Part shown: in pieces, positions 47,446 to 59,359 of the stretch | Layout: each line of letters begins with the position of its first letter | Position numbering within the stretch: the stretch's first letter is position 1 | Assembly (NCBI RefSeq): GCF_050947875.1 | Contig: NC_134569.1 | Span: forward strand, 22,357,631 to 22,421,630 | Direction of reading: 5' to 3' | Source: Dermacentor variabilis | Taxonomy: Eukaryota; Arthropoda; Arachnida; Ixodida; Ixodidae | DNA length: 64,000 bases | Notes under the pieces: generated by a model | Databases searched by the model: none | Seen by the model: only the letters and a program-made list of their open reading frames with translations | Told to the model about the DNA's origin: nothing | Program-made: the position numbers and the translations under genes

Positions 47446-47836
47446 CTTCACAAATGGCTCGAAGGGCAAGTGAAATTTAAAATTATTTAAGAAAACGTCA
47501 AAAAAGCTATGTTTTTCTGCGAACGAGAGATTTCAAATGTGCCAAGTTCGATATTAAAATCAGTAGAATCGATCAACTTCACAAATGACTCGAAGTGCAA
47601 GTGTGATCTAATATTATTTAACATACGTCAAGAAAGCTATATTTTACAACGAACGAGTAATTTCAAATGTGTCAAGTTCGATATTAAAATTAGTAGAATC
47701 GATCAACTTCACAAATGACTCGAAAGGCAAGTGTGATATAAAATTATTTGAGAAAACATCAGAAAAGCTATATTTTTCTGCGAACGAGTAACTTGAAGTG
47801 TGCCAAGTTCGATATTAAAATTAGTATAATCGATCA
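47446..47836. repeat. Tandem repeat, three units of about 130 bp
   Basis: Units start at about 47446, 47577 and 47707 with CTTCACAAATG. Each contains TCGAAGGGCAAGTG-type sequence, AAAATTATTTAAGAAAAC-type sequence, GCGAACGAG, and GTTCGATATTAAAATTAGTA. The third unit ends near 47836. The first unit is the most diverged at its start. Confidence 0.92.
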
Positions 47837-48929
47837 CCCATCGTTGGAATGATGGGTACAGTGCAAAAAAATGCACAATTGAGCACTTCGCTGAAGATTA
47901 TGTTATCGGCAGTTGTGGTTCCGCATTGTTTCATGCTAGCCGCACAATGTTTCTCAATAGCAGTTGAACGTCTTACGTTTGCAACTAATTCACTTATGTA
48001 ATTCTAAGTGCCATCTGGACACCTTTGCTCAACCGTGTCTTTAAGTTTAGATGACATTTTAGCAGTAAGACCCTCATAATTAGTGACTATAGCAAATTTT
48101 CAGGAGATCTTCCCCGCACTTTGCCTAGCGTGGTTGCTGTTGCTGCTGTCTTGCCAAATACATCGCATACATGAAAGTGCTCATATAAAGAATTGGCCTA
48201 CATGTACAACGGCTTACATTCCATCTGTACTAACCCGGCAGATTTGCCGACTCCGCTCTCAACGCATTTAGCAGTGAAAAAACAAGCGGCACCTAAATAT
48301 CCCCACTGCAACTAATACACGCCTTCAAGCGCATAGCTCTTTTAATGAATCGAAGCATTGTGTAACTTCTTTAACGAAGGTTAACACGTCAAGTTTATTG
48401 GCTTCTTGACGTGTAAGCTTGGCCGGTCCTGCAGATAGCGCGATATTAAAGGGAGCTGACCCCGCAGATTCGTGATGAAAAAAATTGGAGGACGCTTAAG
48501 CTTCGCCTTCAACAGTGGAACGCGATAGCGTTATCGCACCCCGTTCGCACCGCCCACTCATTTGCTCAGCATATTCTTGAGTCACACAAAGACACAGTTT
48601 TCATATACAACACTTCTAAGTCCACAGCACAACTTTTTTCTAATTATTTGTTCTAACAAGTGCTTCTCACAATTTACATTACCGCACTGTGTTGTGCACA
48701 CTACAACGTTTCTTGCCCCCCTGTTTCTTTAGCATTCACACGCACTGAGTATCTCGGTCACTCAGCACACACATACTTATTAAACGCAAGGGTATTGGGA
48801 TTGGGGCATCCTCGCACCAGTCCCCGCACGGCCCCAGTGCGTTCAAACAAGACGAAGGGGAGAAGCGGGCGAGTGGCGCGCTACCTGTCGGGGCAGCGCC
48901 GTACATTGCGAGGAGGGGGTCTTCTGTGT
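47837..48929. other. No gene recognised; possible dispersed-repeat sequence near 48480-48560
   Basis: No supported frame. The segment GGAGGACGCTTAAGCTTCGC followed by GATAGCGTTATCGCACCCCG near 48487-48546 looks to me like a common tick dispersed repeat, by recollection. GC-rich DNA follows at 48800-48930. Confidence 0.3.
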
Positions 48930-49205
48930 TTGCCGCAAGATGGCTCTGCGTGTGCGCCAAGCACAGAAGAAATGTAGTGGAAACGTACTTCGCTACTCGT
49001 TTAACTGCGACTTCTGTAATTTACATGCTCATAATTACCAATATACACCGCAGTATAACTTTCTACGGCACGTTTCTAAGGCAACACCGCATTCACTAGA
49101 GGCACTTTTTTCCCGCTTTGAACCATCGAACTCATGGCTGAGTGGTAGCGTCTCCGTCTCACACTCCGGAGACCCTGGTTCGATTCCCACCCATCTTGCA
49201 AGTTT
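48930..49205 (+). mobile_element. tRNA-like repeat (SINE-like) with box A and box B
   Basis: At 49133-49195 the sequence reads CATGGCTGAGTGGTAGCG (box A-like), a 7-bp stem GTCTCCG/CGGAGAC, and CCTGGTTCGATTCCCACC (box B-like), as in a tRNA gene, but the stem carries a 10-nt loop and the acceptor stem does not pair. That favours a tRNA-derived repeat over a functional tRNA. The extent upstream to about 48930 (GCAAGATGGCTCTGCG) is a guess from similarity in character to other tick repeats. Confidence 0.5.
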
Positions 49206-50360
49206 TTATTTAATAATTGCCTTCCAGGAGTTTTCACTCACGACCAACGCCGCCAACGCCTACGACACTGGCTTTTCTGCGACAAGAGCTCCTTAACTCT
49301 GTCGCGTTAAAATCAGTCGAAATACCAGAGCCTTCGTAATCCGTGGTCGCGTGGATGTCGCCTGGTGGGCGATTCTTCGCCTTTCTGATCAGGCAGGCAC
49401 GTAATTGCTGTGCTGCAAAACTGGTTGCAGACGATGAACAATTTGTAGCGTTCATTTACCGCTTCGGCAAAGCTTTTCTTCAAGTATTCTCCTAAATGTG
49501 CGTTGTATCTGTGTTTCTTCTTTAATATTTTAAGCAGTTCCGTTTATTTGTAGTGTGATAAAAAACTATTAGCAGCATAATTTAGAAATTTAACGAAGCT
49601 AAGCATTGCCGTACCGCGAGTCTGCCCTTCAAGATGGCGTTCATACAGAAAACGATAAGGTTATCTGAAACCAAAGTAACCATGATGATAAATTCACCTA
49701 CTACGCACTATCCAAAGCACATTGCATATCAGAGAATAGGGGTAACGGTAGGGAGTAGGGAAATACATGGGCGGTATACAAAAGTAGGAGCACACGCAAG
49801 AAAAACACGTGCGCTGGCAATCAATAACGCCTGCTTCCTCAAGATATCGCATGTGCTTTCAGTGAGGATGATGCATGACAATTCACGTCGCTTCTTATAG
49901 AACGAATAATTTAGGAAGCAGCTCAGTATTGCACGTAAAAAAGGCGTTGGCTGTCAAAAAGAGGATATTATTAAAGCAAACGCGTTTCTGTTACTTAGTT
50001 TTCTCTTACTTCTCATGAGCACAACCTTGCTGGATCTCTGTAGCGCTTCTCCTCGTCGCTTCTCGACGTTTTGATGAAGATCAAAGTGCAGCACTTCTTC
50101 TAGTGTAGTTACCTTCAACTACCTTGGCATGTAAAACCCCATAATTTTCTTTTTCAACTACCTCAACGTCTTGAGCCCTCGTATATTCGGTGCAAATTTC
50201 CCGCTCCCATGTTTCTCTGAATAACAATTTCGCGAAATACACTGCGCGATCGCCTGCCCTCGCCAAACGTGCATCGACATGCCAATGCACATCGGGTGAA
50301 CACAAGGTGTTGCAGGCACGTGTGCGGAAGCTCCTTTCGTTGTATATTTTCCAGAAGAGC
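49206..50360. other. No gene recognised
   Basis: No supported frame or repeat family identified. Confidence 0.35.
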
Positions 50361-50373
50361 ATCCCTTTTATCT

Positions 50374-50612
50374 ACCCGCCGTGGTTGCTCAGTGGCCGTG
50401 GTATTGGGCTGCTGAGCACGAGGTCGCGGAATCGAATTCCGGCCACGGCGGCCGTATTTCGATGGGGGCGAAATGCGAAAACACCCATGTACTTAGATTT
50501 AGGTGCACGTTAAAGAACCCCAGGTGGTCGAAATTTTCGGAGCCCCCACTACGGCGTGCCTCATAATCAGAAAATGGTTTTGGCACGTAAAACCCCATAA
50601 TTTAATTTTTTA
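50374..50612 (+). mobile_element. Ruka tRNA-derived SINE with perfect 13-bp target duplication
   Basis: Complete copy: CCGCCGTGGTTGCTCAGTGG, box-B-like GGAATCGAATTCC, GGCCGTATTTCGATGGGGGC, GGTGCACGTTAAAGAACCCC, and an AATTTAATTTTTTA tail. It is flanked by ATCCCTTTTATCT at 50361-50373 and 50613-50625. It is close in sequence to the copy at 11006. Confidence 0.93.
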
Positions 50613-50625
50613 ATCCCTTTTATCT

Positions 50626-52814
50626 TGGAATTTTGGGCACTATCACAGAAAGTGGTCAATGTCTCCTGTCTCGTCGCAGGTCGCACAGTTCAGAGAATCG
50701 ATACGCTACCCCGTCCTAAATAACCCTGCTGGTGTACTAGCGGATTCTGTCCTCATTCAATATAGAAGTAACGCTTCCTCTCGGCGAAATTCCTTGGTTA
50801 CGCATGGCATATGTAGTGGAACCCAAAGTGACCCAAAGTGACTTCAAATGTCCGATTTCTTAACTTGATTATTCTTTGGGCCCTTGACTTTGGGAGGATG
50901 ATGGAGCGCTGCGTATGCAAGGGCATCACCTTTTTCGTTGTCAGCAACGCCAACGCCCGCAAAGAAACTTCACGTCTCCTTATCGCATTCTTAAGAGAGA
51001 CTGTTCTCATGGACATGTGGTGAAACACCACAGTGATTCTATAAGAGACGCTCGGGTGGAGCAATTGCCGGCCTTGATCGCCAGACTAAACCCGCTTGTT
51101 GCTACAACTCACCACTACCACCGCCATCACATTAGGGGAAGCTTGCAGCGCTTGTAGGCGGCATTTTAGCGGTAATCTGTGTTTGTTCGCGAAAGTACAT
51201 GTTTGCTAGAGGCACTTGGTAAATGCTTCTCAGCACGTGCCTTTGTAAAACCCTTGAAAAACATGTCGGCCATTGATGGCTTTTGCAAATCATTCATGTT
51301 CAGCGTGTAATCTTTTTACAGCAGTGCTGTTAAGGGCTACTTTCCTCAGTATCATGTCCGCGTGTAGAAAGAAAATCCCGGCCGACCCGTGGCAGAGATG
51401 ACGCAGGCGTTAAGCACTCCCCGTACGTGGGCCGATCCCGTAGATAGTGAAATGCCAGGCCGACCCACGGCGGAGGTGCAGTAGGCCATTAAGGGGCACA
51501 CATACACAGCTTCGCTGGTCATCTTTTTTCACAGAGTGGAAAGGCACTGAGTTAATTTTTTTTCTTTTTTCATTGCTTTTTTTTTTTTACATTGAGACAC
51601 GACCTGCATTCACTTCTTTTTTTAATTTAAGCCTGGTGAGAGAATTGGCGATGACTGGAGATATTACGGTACGACAATTACGAAACAACTCGTATATGTC
51701 TTCTGTAGCTTGATGCAGCTTCCATGTGTAGTGAAGGAAATGTAGCGAGGTGATACAGCCAAAAAAGGCGTCAGTAATAGTCAATGGTCTGCTTACTTGT
51801 AATAATTACGAAAGCATATTTAGCAACAAAGTCTGATATTTGTGTTCTAATTTTAACACTACAAACACCGCCTGTATCATTTCGTAAATGATCAGGCAAC
51901 AAGAAGGAATCTGGAGTCTGATTGACGAAGTCATTCGTACTCTTCGAAGCCATTCGTACACTGCATGCCTCAGATACGCTGGTGCTCTTCACTACTCATC
52001 GTCATAATCTTGACCGCCTCGCTTCCCTTTCTACCCCGCATTTACCTTACTTTCCCTCTACTTAATGTAGCAGACCATAGACAGCTCCGCAGATCAATCT
52101 CTCTGCTTTTTTTTTATTAAGGGCTCGCTCGCTTGCTAATTCGTGCGACCGCAGAATCAGGCGCCACCCAACTGCAACAACTAACGAAGGGATGCAGAAT
52201 ATTCCGGAAAATGCAAACACATTTTACAAACAAGTAACTTGTGAGCACGGGCCCTGTAACCACCGGGGCAACTGCCTGCGTGAAGTAGAGGCATTGACGT
52301 AGATGTTCATAACTAGATTGTAGCAGGCAATGTGAGAATCAGATGTCGGCATTAAACTTTTCAGAATTTAAATAAAGTTTCACCAGCATGCCCGTAAGCC
52401 ACGAATTTCACACCATAGTTCACTACCTGAAGACTTCACACAACAGCACAATCACTTACAGCGCGTAGCAATGCAGACATCCTTACTTCTCGGCGGGACG
52501 TTGCATCTCCAACACTCAACAAATTATTGAGGATGCATTTTTTTTTTTCACTTTTATAGCCCTTCTGCTGCAACGCCAGGCAAATAGGAGAAATATCTCA
52601 ATAAAGAAAGAACTGCTTAAGTAAAGTAGTAATAAATTCCGAGTGTGAAAAAGATATGCAAATCCCATGCGCTGTGGGAATTCGTTTAGGCAAAGCTTTC
52701 ATTTGTGTTTGCGAAGAACGCCGCTCTTCCTAAGTGGCCATTTGCAAGTACCAAGCACACGACCCACATGGACATATTCTTACCAGGAAACGTGAACTCT
52801 TGGCACCCTAAAAC
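50626..52814. other. No gene recognised; contains a short diverged duplication
   Basis: No supported frame. A segment GTAGAAAGAAAATCCCGGCC, GACCCGTGGCAGAGATG at about 51365-51415 is repeated in diverged form at about 51439-51492 (GTAGATAGTGAAATGCCAGG, CCGACCCACGGCGGAGG). T-rich tracts lie near 51555-51590 and 52538-52550. Confidence 0.4.
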
Positions 52815-53275
52815 ACGGACAAAACGCTTGACGACGAAAGGATGACGATGGTATTACAAAGACGGTATGATAACAATGGTATGACGATGACGGAACAATC
52901 AACACGTCATGGCCATGATGACATTACCATGACGGCAGGACGATGACAGTATGACGCTGATGTAATGGCGACGAAGACATGACGGCGATAGTTTGACGAC
53001 GACTAAATGACAATGACAGAATTACTACGACGGCGTAATAACGGCGGCGTGACGGGAATGGCATGGCGGCCATGGCGTGACGACTAGAGCACAATGACGA
53101 AGTCATGGCGGTGATGGAGTAACAACGATGGCGTGACGATGACGTCGTGATACGACGGCCTAATGACGAGGTGGAATAATTAAGATGCACTGACGACGGC
53201 ATAACGACGAAGGCATGATGACGGTGGATTAACGACGATGCGAAGATGATGACGACATGGAAATGAAGGAAGGGC
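52815..53275. repeat. Degenerate minisatellite of TGACGATGG-type units
   Basis: About 460 bp of loosely repeated ATGACGAYGGYRTGACGAYG-like units, with no two neighbours identical. The Ser/His/Arg-rich minus-strand frame is produced by the repeat. Confidence 0.85.
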
Positions 53276-54069
53276 GACGACAAAGTGACGACGAAGGCGG
53301 GTTTGTGTTGGAGCGCATGCTTGCACTTACGCCTCGTTTTGTACTATATCCGGTAATGGCTCACACTAAACCCGGAACAGGTCAATCCTGCAAGACAGCA
53401 GCCAGCAGTCAGCACTCAAAAGGTGTGGGAAAGAGGCAAAGAAAAACTTCGTTCAAAGGATCAATTAACATATAGCTAGCCGAATAGGATCGCAAAAATT
53501 CAACATGCCGCAGACCAGACAAGGTGTGAGGAAAAGTAATATGTGCATCCCTTTGTTGGTCGAAAAGGACACTAGTTCAAGCCGCCTCATAGATTCAGCA
53601 GCACGTCCGATACTTTCGGAGCCCTGCTGGTCAATAAAACCGGTGCGACAGCATTGGTAGTCTCCAGAAAATGAAGCAATAAGGTCGTAAAGCAAAGTGC
53701 TGATGCGGAAACATTTTGAAATACCCGCTGTGTACGCGCACTTGCGGGTCCGGGTGATAGCAATGTTTCACCACGTGGTAATATCTGCAGGCATGTTCAT
53801 TTGTACTTTTTTGCCAATTCTCATAGCAAAACACCGACGGCTTCCCGGAAACTGTGAAAATTTGGTGTTAAAGTTGAGCTCCTGAAACTTCTTTCTTCTT
53901 GTTATTTCTCTTGCTCTTCCAGCGGTCAGTAAGAGCAAACAGTTAGCTGGGCGTCTGTGATAGTCGATGGCAGAGGCGCTAATCTACATACCGTGTTCCT
54001 AGTAGTGGAAAGGCTGTCCGACTCATTCGCGGAAGAAACCATAGCTCATCGTCGCCGTCGTCGACGACA
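53276..54069. other. No gene recognised
   Basis: No supported frame between the minisatellite and the GAG array. Confidence 0.35.
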
Positions 54070-54119
54070 GAGGAGGAGGAGGAGGAGGAGGAGGAGGAGG
54101 AGGAGGAGGAGGAGGAGGG
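54070..54119. repeat. (GAG)n microsatellite, about 50 bp
   Basis: GAG/AGG trinucleotide array. The poly-Ser and poly-Arg frames are artefacts. Confidence 0.96.
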
Positions 54120-55424
54120 GTAAAATGTGGTGGAAATGCTGGTGATGATAATGATAATCAGCCGGAGAACAATAACTTGGTGGTGCTTAACCTCCAAAAT
54201 TTTCAGAAAATTCAGGGAATTTTCCAACCTCAAAGCAACACCTGATACGTTATATGTTACCAAATATGACTTAGTGGGAAAAGAGCTCTTTGTACGCCAA
54301 ATTTCTTTCTCTCCTAAATCTGCATTCTGCTCCATGAGAGGTGACGTGTGGACTAAGACTCATGGTTAACACTGGAGAACTGAGATTCTTAGACACGCAC
54401 TCAAATATTGGCTCTAGTCTTGTATTCTGTTAAGGTAAAAAGCCAGTCCTTAAAGTACAACTGGTGAACTTCGCGGTAACGCCTGTGAGTGCGATAACTC
54501 GCCAATTCTTACACACTACATTTTGCCAAACAAGAAACTGCGTTTGTGCCACAGAGTCACATTGGTGGCACAGGCTTTGTCGTCTCCGCGCAACTCTTGC
54601 CCGTTTTCTTGACATAACAGGCGAGGCGCCTAACAGTAACGAGGCGGTGAATAAACGTCGCCGGCACGGGCAAAACATTCCATCAAGTAATGATCCTGTG
54701 TTGTTGAATTTTGAGCGCTTTTCCGATGCCCTGAGTCATTTGCACTGAGAGGCCGCTCTCCTCATCTCGGTTTATCAACACCTCGCTCTCCTTCTCCAAA
54801 TATTCAGTCACACTACGCCTGAAGGGAAAGATATAACCCTCAAGGTGCACGTGGCAGGCCGTCATGTTCCAAGCCAGCCACCAACGCCTAATCGGACGCC
54901 TTCTCAGTTCTATTCAATCTATTTTGCCTTAGGCTAGATGTCAATCTCCTTCAGCCTGCGCGTTGCATTTGATACTTCTGTCGATCACACAGCAGAATCG
55001 TGTGTGTGGCAGTGAGAATGCGCTAAGGTATAGAATCTTAGAAGGATCTACTGCTTAATAACCTTCCAGCCCTTGGAAACGATTTCGGCTGCTATAGTCT
55101 TTACGATTTCTTCCATTGTTGCTACATTCATCAGCTTTCGAATGTACAGCTTTCTCGGACATGTTGTGACATTCAACCAAATAACGCAATATATCAGAGC
55201 GAAGCTGTTTATGGTTAGGTTTCCGTGGATTTTTCGTGTCCGTCAACAAATCTGCGTGTGCAAAAAATTCAGCTCCCGATATGAATGCAAAATCGCTTCA
55301 TTCTTTGCAAACTCTTATACGTATCATCTCTTGGATGCGCACTTTCAGTAGATTAGTTATCAATAGGCGCCATATTCACAGGGACATAGCCCCAGGCGGC
55401 ACGTCAGGTCGGGCCAACGTTGGA
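54120..55424. other. No gene recognised
   Basis: Mixed sequence, several short frames on both strands, none with a family signature. Confidence 0.35.
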
Positions 55425-55765
55425 AACATATTGGCACTTCCTGGCCCAATGACGGCCTAAGATTAACAGCGTGGTTCCAATATTGGCAGTGCCATTCTGA
55501 ATCCTGGCCCAATGATGGCCTAAGGTTAACAGCGTAGCGCGGATATTGGCTGTGCCATTCTGATAGAGATCCAACGTTGGCCCACAATACACAGTCAATA
55601 AACAATATTGCCTGTGCCATTCTGATAGAGATCCAATGTTGGCCCACATTACACAGTCAGTAAACAATATTGGCACTGCCGTTCAACAAGGCGGGAATTA
55701 TTGGACCGACTTTCGTACGGGTTTGCCAATATGGGTTACTAGTTGGCTTTCTTTGGAAGACATTG
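55425..55765. repeat. Minisatellite-like array with TTGGCCCA and CCAATATTGG motifs (array 1)
   Basis: Units of roughly 65-70 bp: GTGCCATTCTGATAGAGATC followed by CCAACGTTGGCCCACA occurs in near-identical form at about 55552-55595 and 55612-55655, with more diverged units upstream (GGCCCAATGATGGCCTAAGG at 55505 and a related one at 55442). ATTGGC and the palindrome CCAATATTGG recur throughout. Confidence 0.8.
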
Positions 55766-57799
55766 GCCCGTAATAAGCCAATTTTCGCCTTGTCGGTTTT
55801 TAGTGCTCTACGACTTGCTGATATTGAACAACGTGTTTTGAAAACTAATGCACTGATCACAGGCACACTGCGTAGGAACCAGAAATATGCTCTCCCATGT
55901 CAACTCCATGCATGGTACACCGCCATTTTTCTACTTCGCGTTCACCGAAATGCGCCCTCTAAAGAGAAAAGCCAGTGCACCACGTAGCAAGCAGGGGAAG
56001 TCGCATAAAATTAGCCGCTGCTTTATTGATCGTGCATGGGAACATGAGCTTTCCATAAGAAGCAACGGTATTGCGAATTTGTCTGCGCATTGTATACTTT
56101 GCATGTACGCTCCGCGGCTTTGGAGGATCAGGATTCCGAGGAGAATCGAGAATTACAGTGCCACAGAGTTGATGGAACCGTTTTGTATTGCGTCGAGATG
56201 GAGCGCATATGTATTAGTGAAACTTTTGCTTGTTTGTTTAGCATGCATGGCATGTTGCGGTGACATAATCATCATGCTCCTATTCCAATATATTTGTTTT
56301 TTCGTGCATGTGTAGTAAGATCCATGTATGAATGCCCCTGACAGAAAAAAAAATTATTGCACGTTTTGGCTTTTCCTCTTGTCTTTGCCTGTAGTTGGCA
56401 CGGCGCATTCTGGATTTTTTTCCGCCTAACTTTTCGTCCTTCAGCCCCCCCTTTCGTCTCCCCCACGCACCCACGTGAGCCTGGTCAAAGCTATCAGTCA
56501 AGCACTCAGGCAGCTATAAGCTGCTGTGTCGAATTGGCTGCTCTCGGAAATACGGGGAAAAGCGGTGCGGTCACTATGGTCCTCCTTGTCTCCCTCCGTC
56601 CCTGCCGCCCAAGGAACGTGGTCGGGCTAGGTCCAGCGGGGGAAAGTGGCGTTTACACCGTTTTCTTCATTCACCCTTTCCTTTCACTCTTTCCTTCTCT
56701 TGACGCTGAGCCGTGCTCCCGCAAGGGCTGCAGAAAACAGCGTCAACCTTTCCTTCTCCCTTCAAGAACCACTTCTCTTCCTTCTATGCATCGCTAGCAT
56801 GCCGACTGGGTGCAACACCGCCTGAGTGCTTGCCGTCTTGTCCGTGTTTGTGGTCGTTTGCGGTCGTCATTCCTACTGAGAAGCCTACATCTTGAAATAC
56901 ACAGCAAAGTGGCCACGAATTATTGTGAGTGTTAGAATTAATATAGGCGAAACAGCAACCAGAAAAAAAGTCGGCGCTCGTGGCCACCGTCTTCGATGTG
57001 GGATGAACTCGGATACACAGAAGCGTGGATTTTACAATGGTGAGTGCATTTGTTTTGCGCATGTATAAGTTTTATAGGGAGCAATATCACCCAATCAATA
57101 TCAGGCGGTATATATATATTACTGAAACAGCCCTGGCTAATGTAGAGTGCCTGTAATTACATAGCTCTTTTTTATTCGCTGCCTTTGAATAGTGCCCGGA
57201 GTATAACACGTGTAAATCTCTGTGAATTTCACCCAAAACTCCAGGACTATGATTTTATCAAGCCACGCGCGCGCCCTGATCCTGCTAGTGATACCGAGGA
57301 ACCGCGCTTCTTCTCACTGTTCTAGGTCAAGCATCATTTCCAGCCGGCAGTATTTCTTTCTTTTCGTATAATAAATACCTCTTTTGCTAGTGTTTCCTGA
57401 AGGAACTTCTCGGTTTGCACATAAAAAATTTCGCGCGAAGACCGCATTCTTCCTGGACAGTCTGAAACTAGGCTTTTTGTGCTGTAGCAGGTTTTGCTGC
57501 AATTTTTTAATTATAAAGTGCTACGCTGACTAGGTGTGGGGTGTAAACAAAGCGGACGGATCCTGCGCATTTTATGTTTGTTCTAAATATTCTGTTACAC
57601 CTACGAAATATGCCCTATATGTCGAAATATTAAAAAGTGTTACCTGACAAATCTTGCAAGAAAGTTTCTTGATTCAGCCCTTCGACCTCTCTGCTCAGAC
57701 TCATAATATTGTTGCGGCATGGCGATTTTTCAAATGAAAACACTGCCACATACATTTGTTATACCAACATCTCTGATGATGTTTCTTTTTATTTTACAG
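55766..57799. other. No gene recognised; possible LINE untranslated sequence near 56500-56790
   Basis: No supported coding frame. The block at about 56500-56790, pyrimidine-rich with CGTGCTCCCGCAAGGGCTGC, resembles the 3' UTR style of tick I-type LINEs by recollection. No coding part is attached, so this is a weak suggestion. Confidence 0.25.
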
Positions 57800-58040
57800 T
57801 GCAAGCATCTCCAAATAATGGTGAAGTCGCTATGGGAAATGGTAGCAGTTTCAACAAAACCACCGTGTTATCGTGGTCCGCGGGGGCTTGATCAGCCCGC
57901 CGTCATCCAAGCACTGACCAACCTGCCTACCGACGTCAGCTCCCTGCCCTGAAACCTCTGGCCAGCCTACCGTCCTCGGCACCTTGCCCAATTCCTATCC
58001 TGAGGGCAGTGCCTGTAAATAAACTTTTTGAAGATAACCG
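57800..58040 (+). other. Candidate terminal exon of an unknown transcript (splice acceptor, short frame, poly(A) signal)
   Basis: A pyrimidine-rich tract ending TTTTATTTTACAG at 57787-57799 is a good 3' splice site. After it, one frame reads GPRGLDQPAVIQALTNLPTD and stops near 57952; another stops at 57891. AATAAA follows at 58018-58023, with TTTTT just after. The order acceptor, short frame, AATAAA is what a last exon looks like. The sequence has no known domain, and it may be a non-coding transcript or a repeat that carries its own splice and poly(A) signals. Confidence 0.35.
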
Positions 58041-58319
58041 AGCGTCACCCATCCAGGCCCACGGAAAATGCCTGTTTGTGAACATTTATTCGCAAATAAA
58101 CTGTCATAAAAGTCAATTTCAGTAACACTTTATTATTATTTGCAAGTATAGATGACTTCTGCTTCCTGACACCTTTTTGTCGAGCTTTCCTAGCTACTAT
58201 TGAGGAAGACGGAATGGGGACAATTGCTATAAAAAATGCCTCTAGCAAAAGGTTTGCAGTAAGAATGGATGCGTGCTCTAGAGCCAGCGTATCTAAAATT
58301 TTCGTCATGCAAAAGGCAT
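58041..58319. other. No gene recognised
   Basis: Sequence between the candidate exon and minisatellite array 2. No supported frame. Confidence 0.3.
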
Positions 58320-58640
58320 TGGCTCAAAGCTGGCATTAATAATGGCAATGATATGGCTCAACACTGGCCCTACACTGGCAGCACAAGGGCTGCTACATTG
58401 GCATAACATTGGTCCAATCTTGGCTTTAACGCTGGTCCTACGCTGGTAGCACGATGGCTGCTGCATTGGCATAACATTGGTCCAATCTTGGCTTTAACGC
58501 TGGTCCTACGCTGGCATCACAATGGCTGCTGCATTGGCATAACATTGGTCCAATCTTGGCTTTAACGCTGGGCCAACATTGGATTGGGTTGCACTTTTCC
58601 AATATGCCAACGTTGGTCCAATATTGGTACCAATTTCTGC
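58320..58640. repeat. Minisatellite array with TTGGTCCAA and ATTGGCATAAC motifs (array 2)
   Basis: Units of about 70 bp: GCTGCATTGGCATAACATTG, GTCCAATCTTGGCTTTAACG, CTGGTCCTACGCTGG occurs three times (from about 58389, 58450 and 58521), the later two nearly identical. It ends in a palindrome-rich stretch (CCAACGTTGGTCCAATATTG at about 58607-58626). Confidence 0.88.
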
Positions 58641-59171
58641 CAGCAAAGTAATGGGCCACGGGATGCTTCAGTTGCCGGATGCTCTTATTATATTATTGCG
58701 ATAGCAATTACAAGGACACTTCAGGCACGTTCCTCCCGCCGCCGTCATGTTCTCTATAAATTCGAAGGGCGATAACATCGTGACCGGGCGCCGCATGCTA
58801 TATGTGCAAGTGAAAAAGGGGGGGTGGGGGTGGCTTAGTTGAGCTCGCGATGGTGGCTCAGTCTTCTGTGAGCAAAGGAGAAAAGTGGGGAGAAAGCGCT
58901 CCGCCTTTCGCCGAGCGCGATCCATAGGGAGGAGTGGAGGGAAGGGGGGCTGTGATCTGCGAATATGTGGTTGCGCAACATGTTTATTTGCTTTGCTTGA
59001 CACATTATATACAGTAGATTTATTGGAGACTTATACGTATATTTAAATATCTTGTTCCGAGGTTTTCTGTATACGTGCAGTGAACTTTGTTTGCAGTAAC
59101 ATTTTTTTGCCCTTTATCAAGGTGTATTTTCGTATCTGTATATTCCATTACATCTTCGCATTTCTAATGTA
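58641..59171. other. No gene recognised
   Basis: No supported frame; a G-rich run near 58807-58830. Confidence 0.35.
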
Positions 59172-59208
59172 CGAGGGCAAGTCAAATGAAGTAAGCCAAC
59201 GCACCCTG
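59172..59208 (+). repeat. mariner left terminal inverted repeat
   Basis: Starts CGAGGGC directly after TA. Pairs with 60428-60464. Confidence 0.85.
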
Positions 59209-59359
59209 CGCAATAATGGCTTGGTTCATTATCTGCGAGGCATGCGCGTAGCACACAGGCATCTCTCATTTACAGAAATGACATACAGGTGTGAGAATAA
59301 ATGTTCTTTAATGCTCTCATACACTAGGCTGAACATGGTTGCGTGACATAATGGGCACT

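Noticed and set aside
47446..47836. CRISPR-like array
   Set aside because: The units are tandem, about 130 bp long, with no short repeats separated by unique spacers, in a eukaryotic genome. It is an ordinary minisatellite.
49133..49195. Functional tRNA gene
   Set aside because: Boxes A and B are present, but the anticodon arm has a 7-bp stem with a 10-nt loop and the acceptor ends do not pair, so a tRNA-derived repeat is more likely.
52924..53283. Ser/His/Arg-rich protein on the minus strand
   Set aside because: The frame is generated by the degenerate TGACGATGG-type minisatellite.
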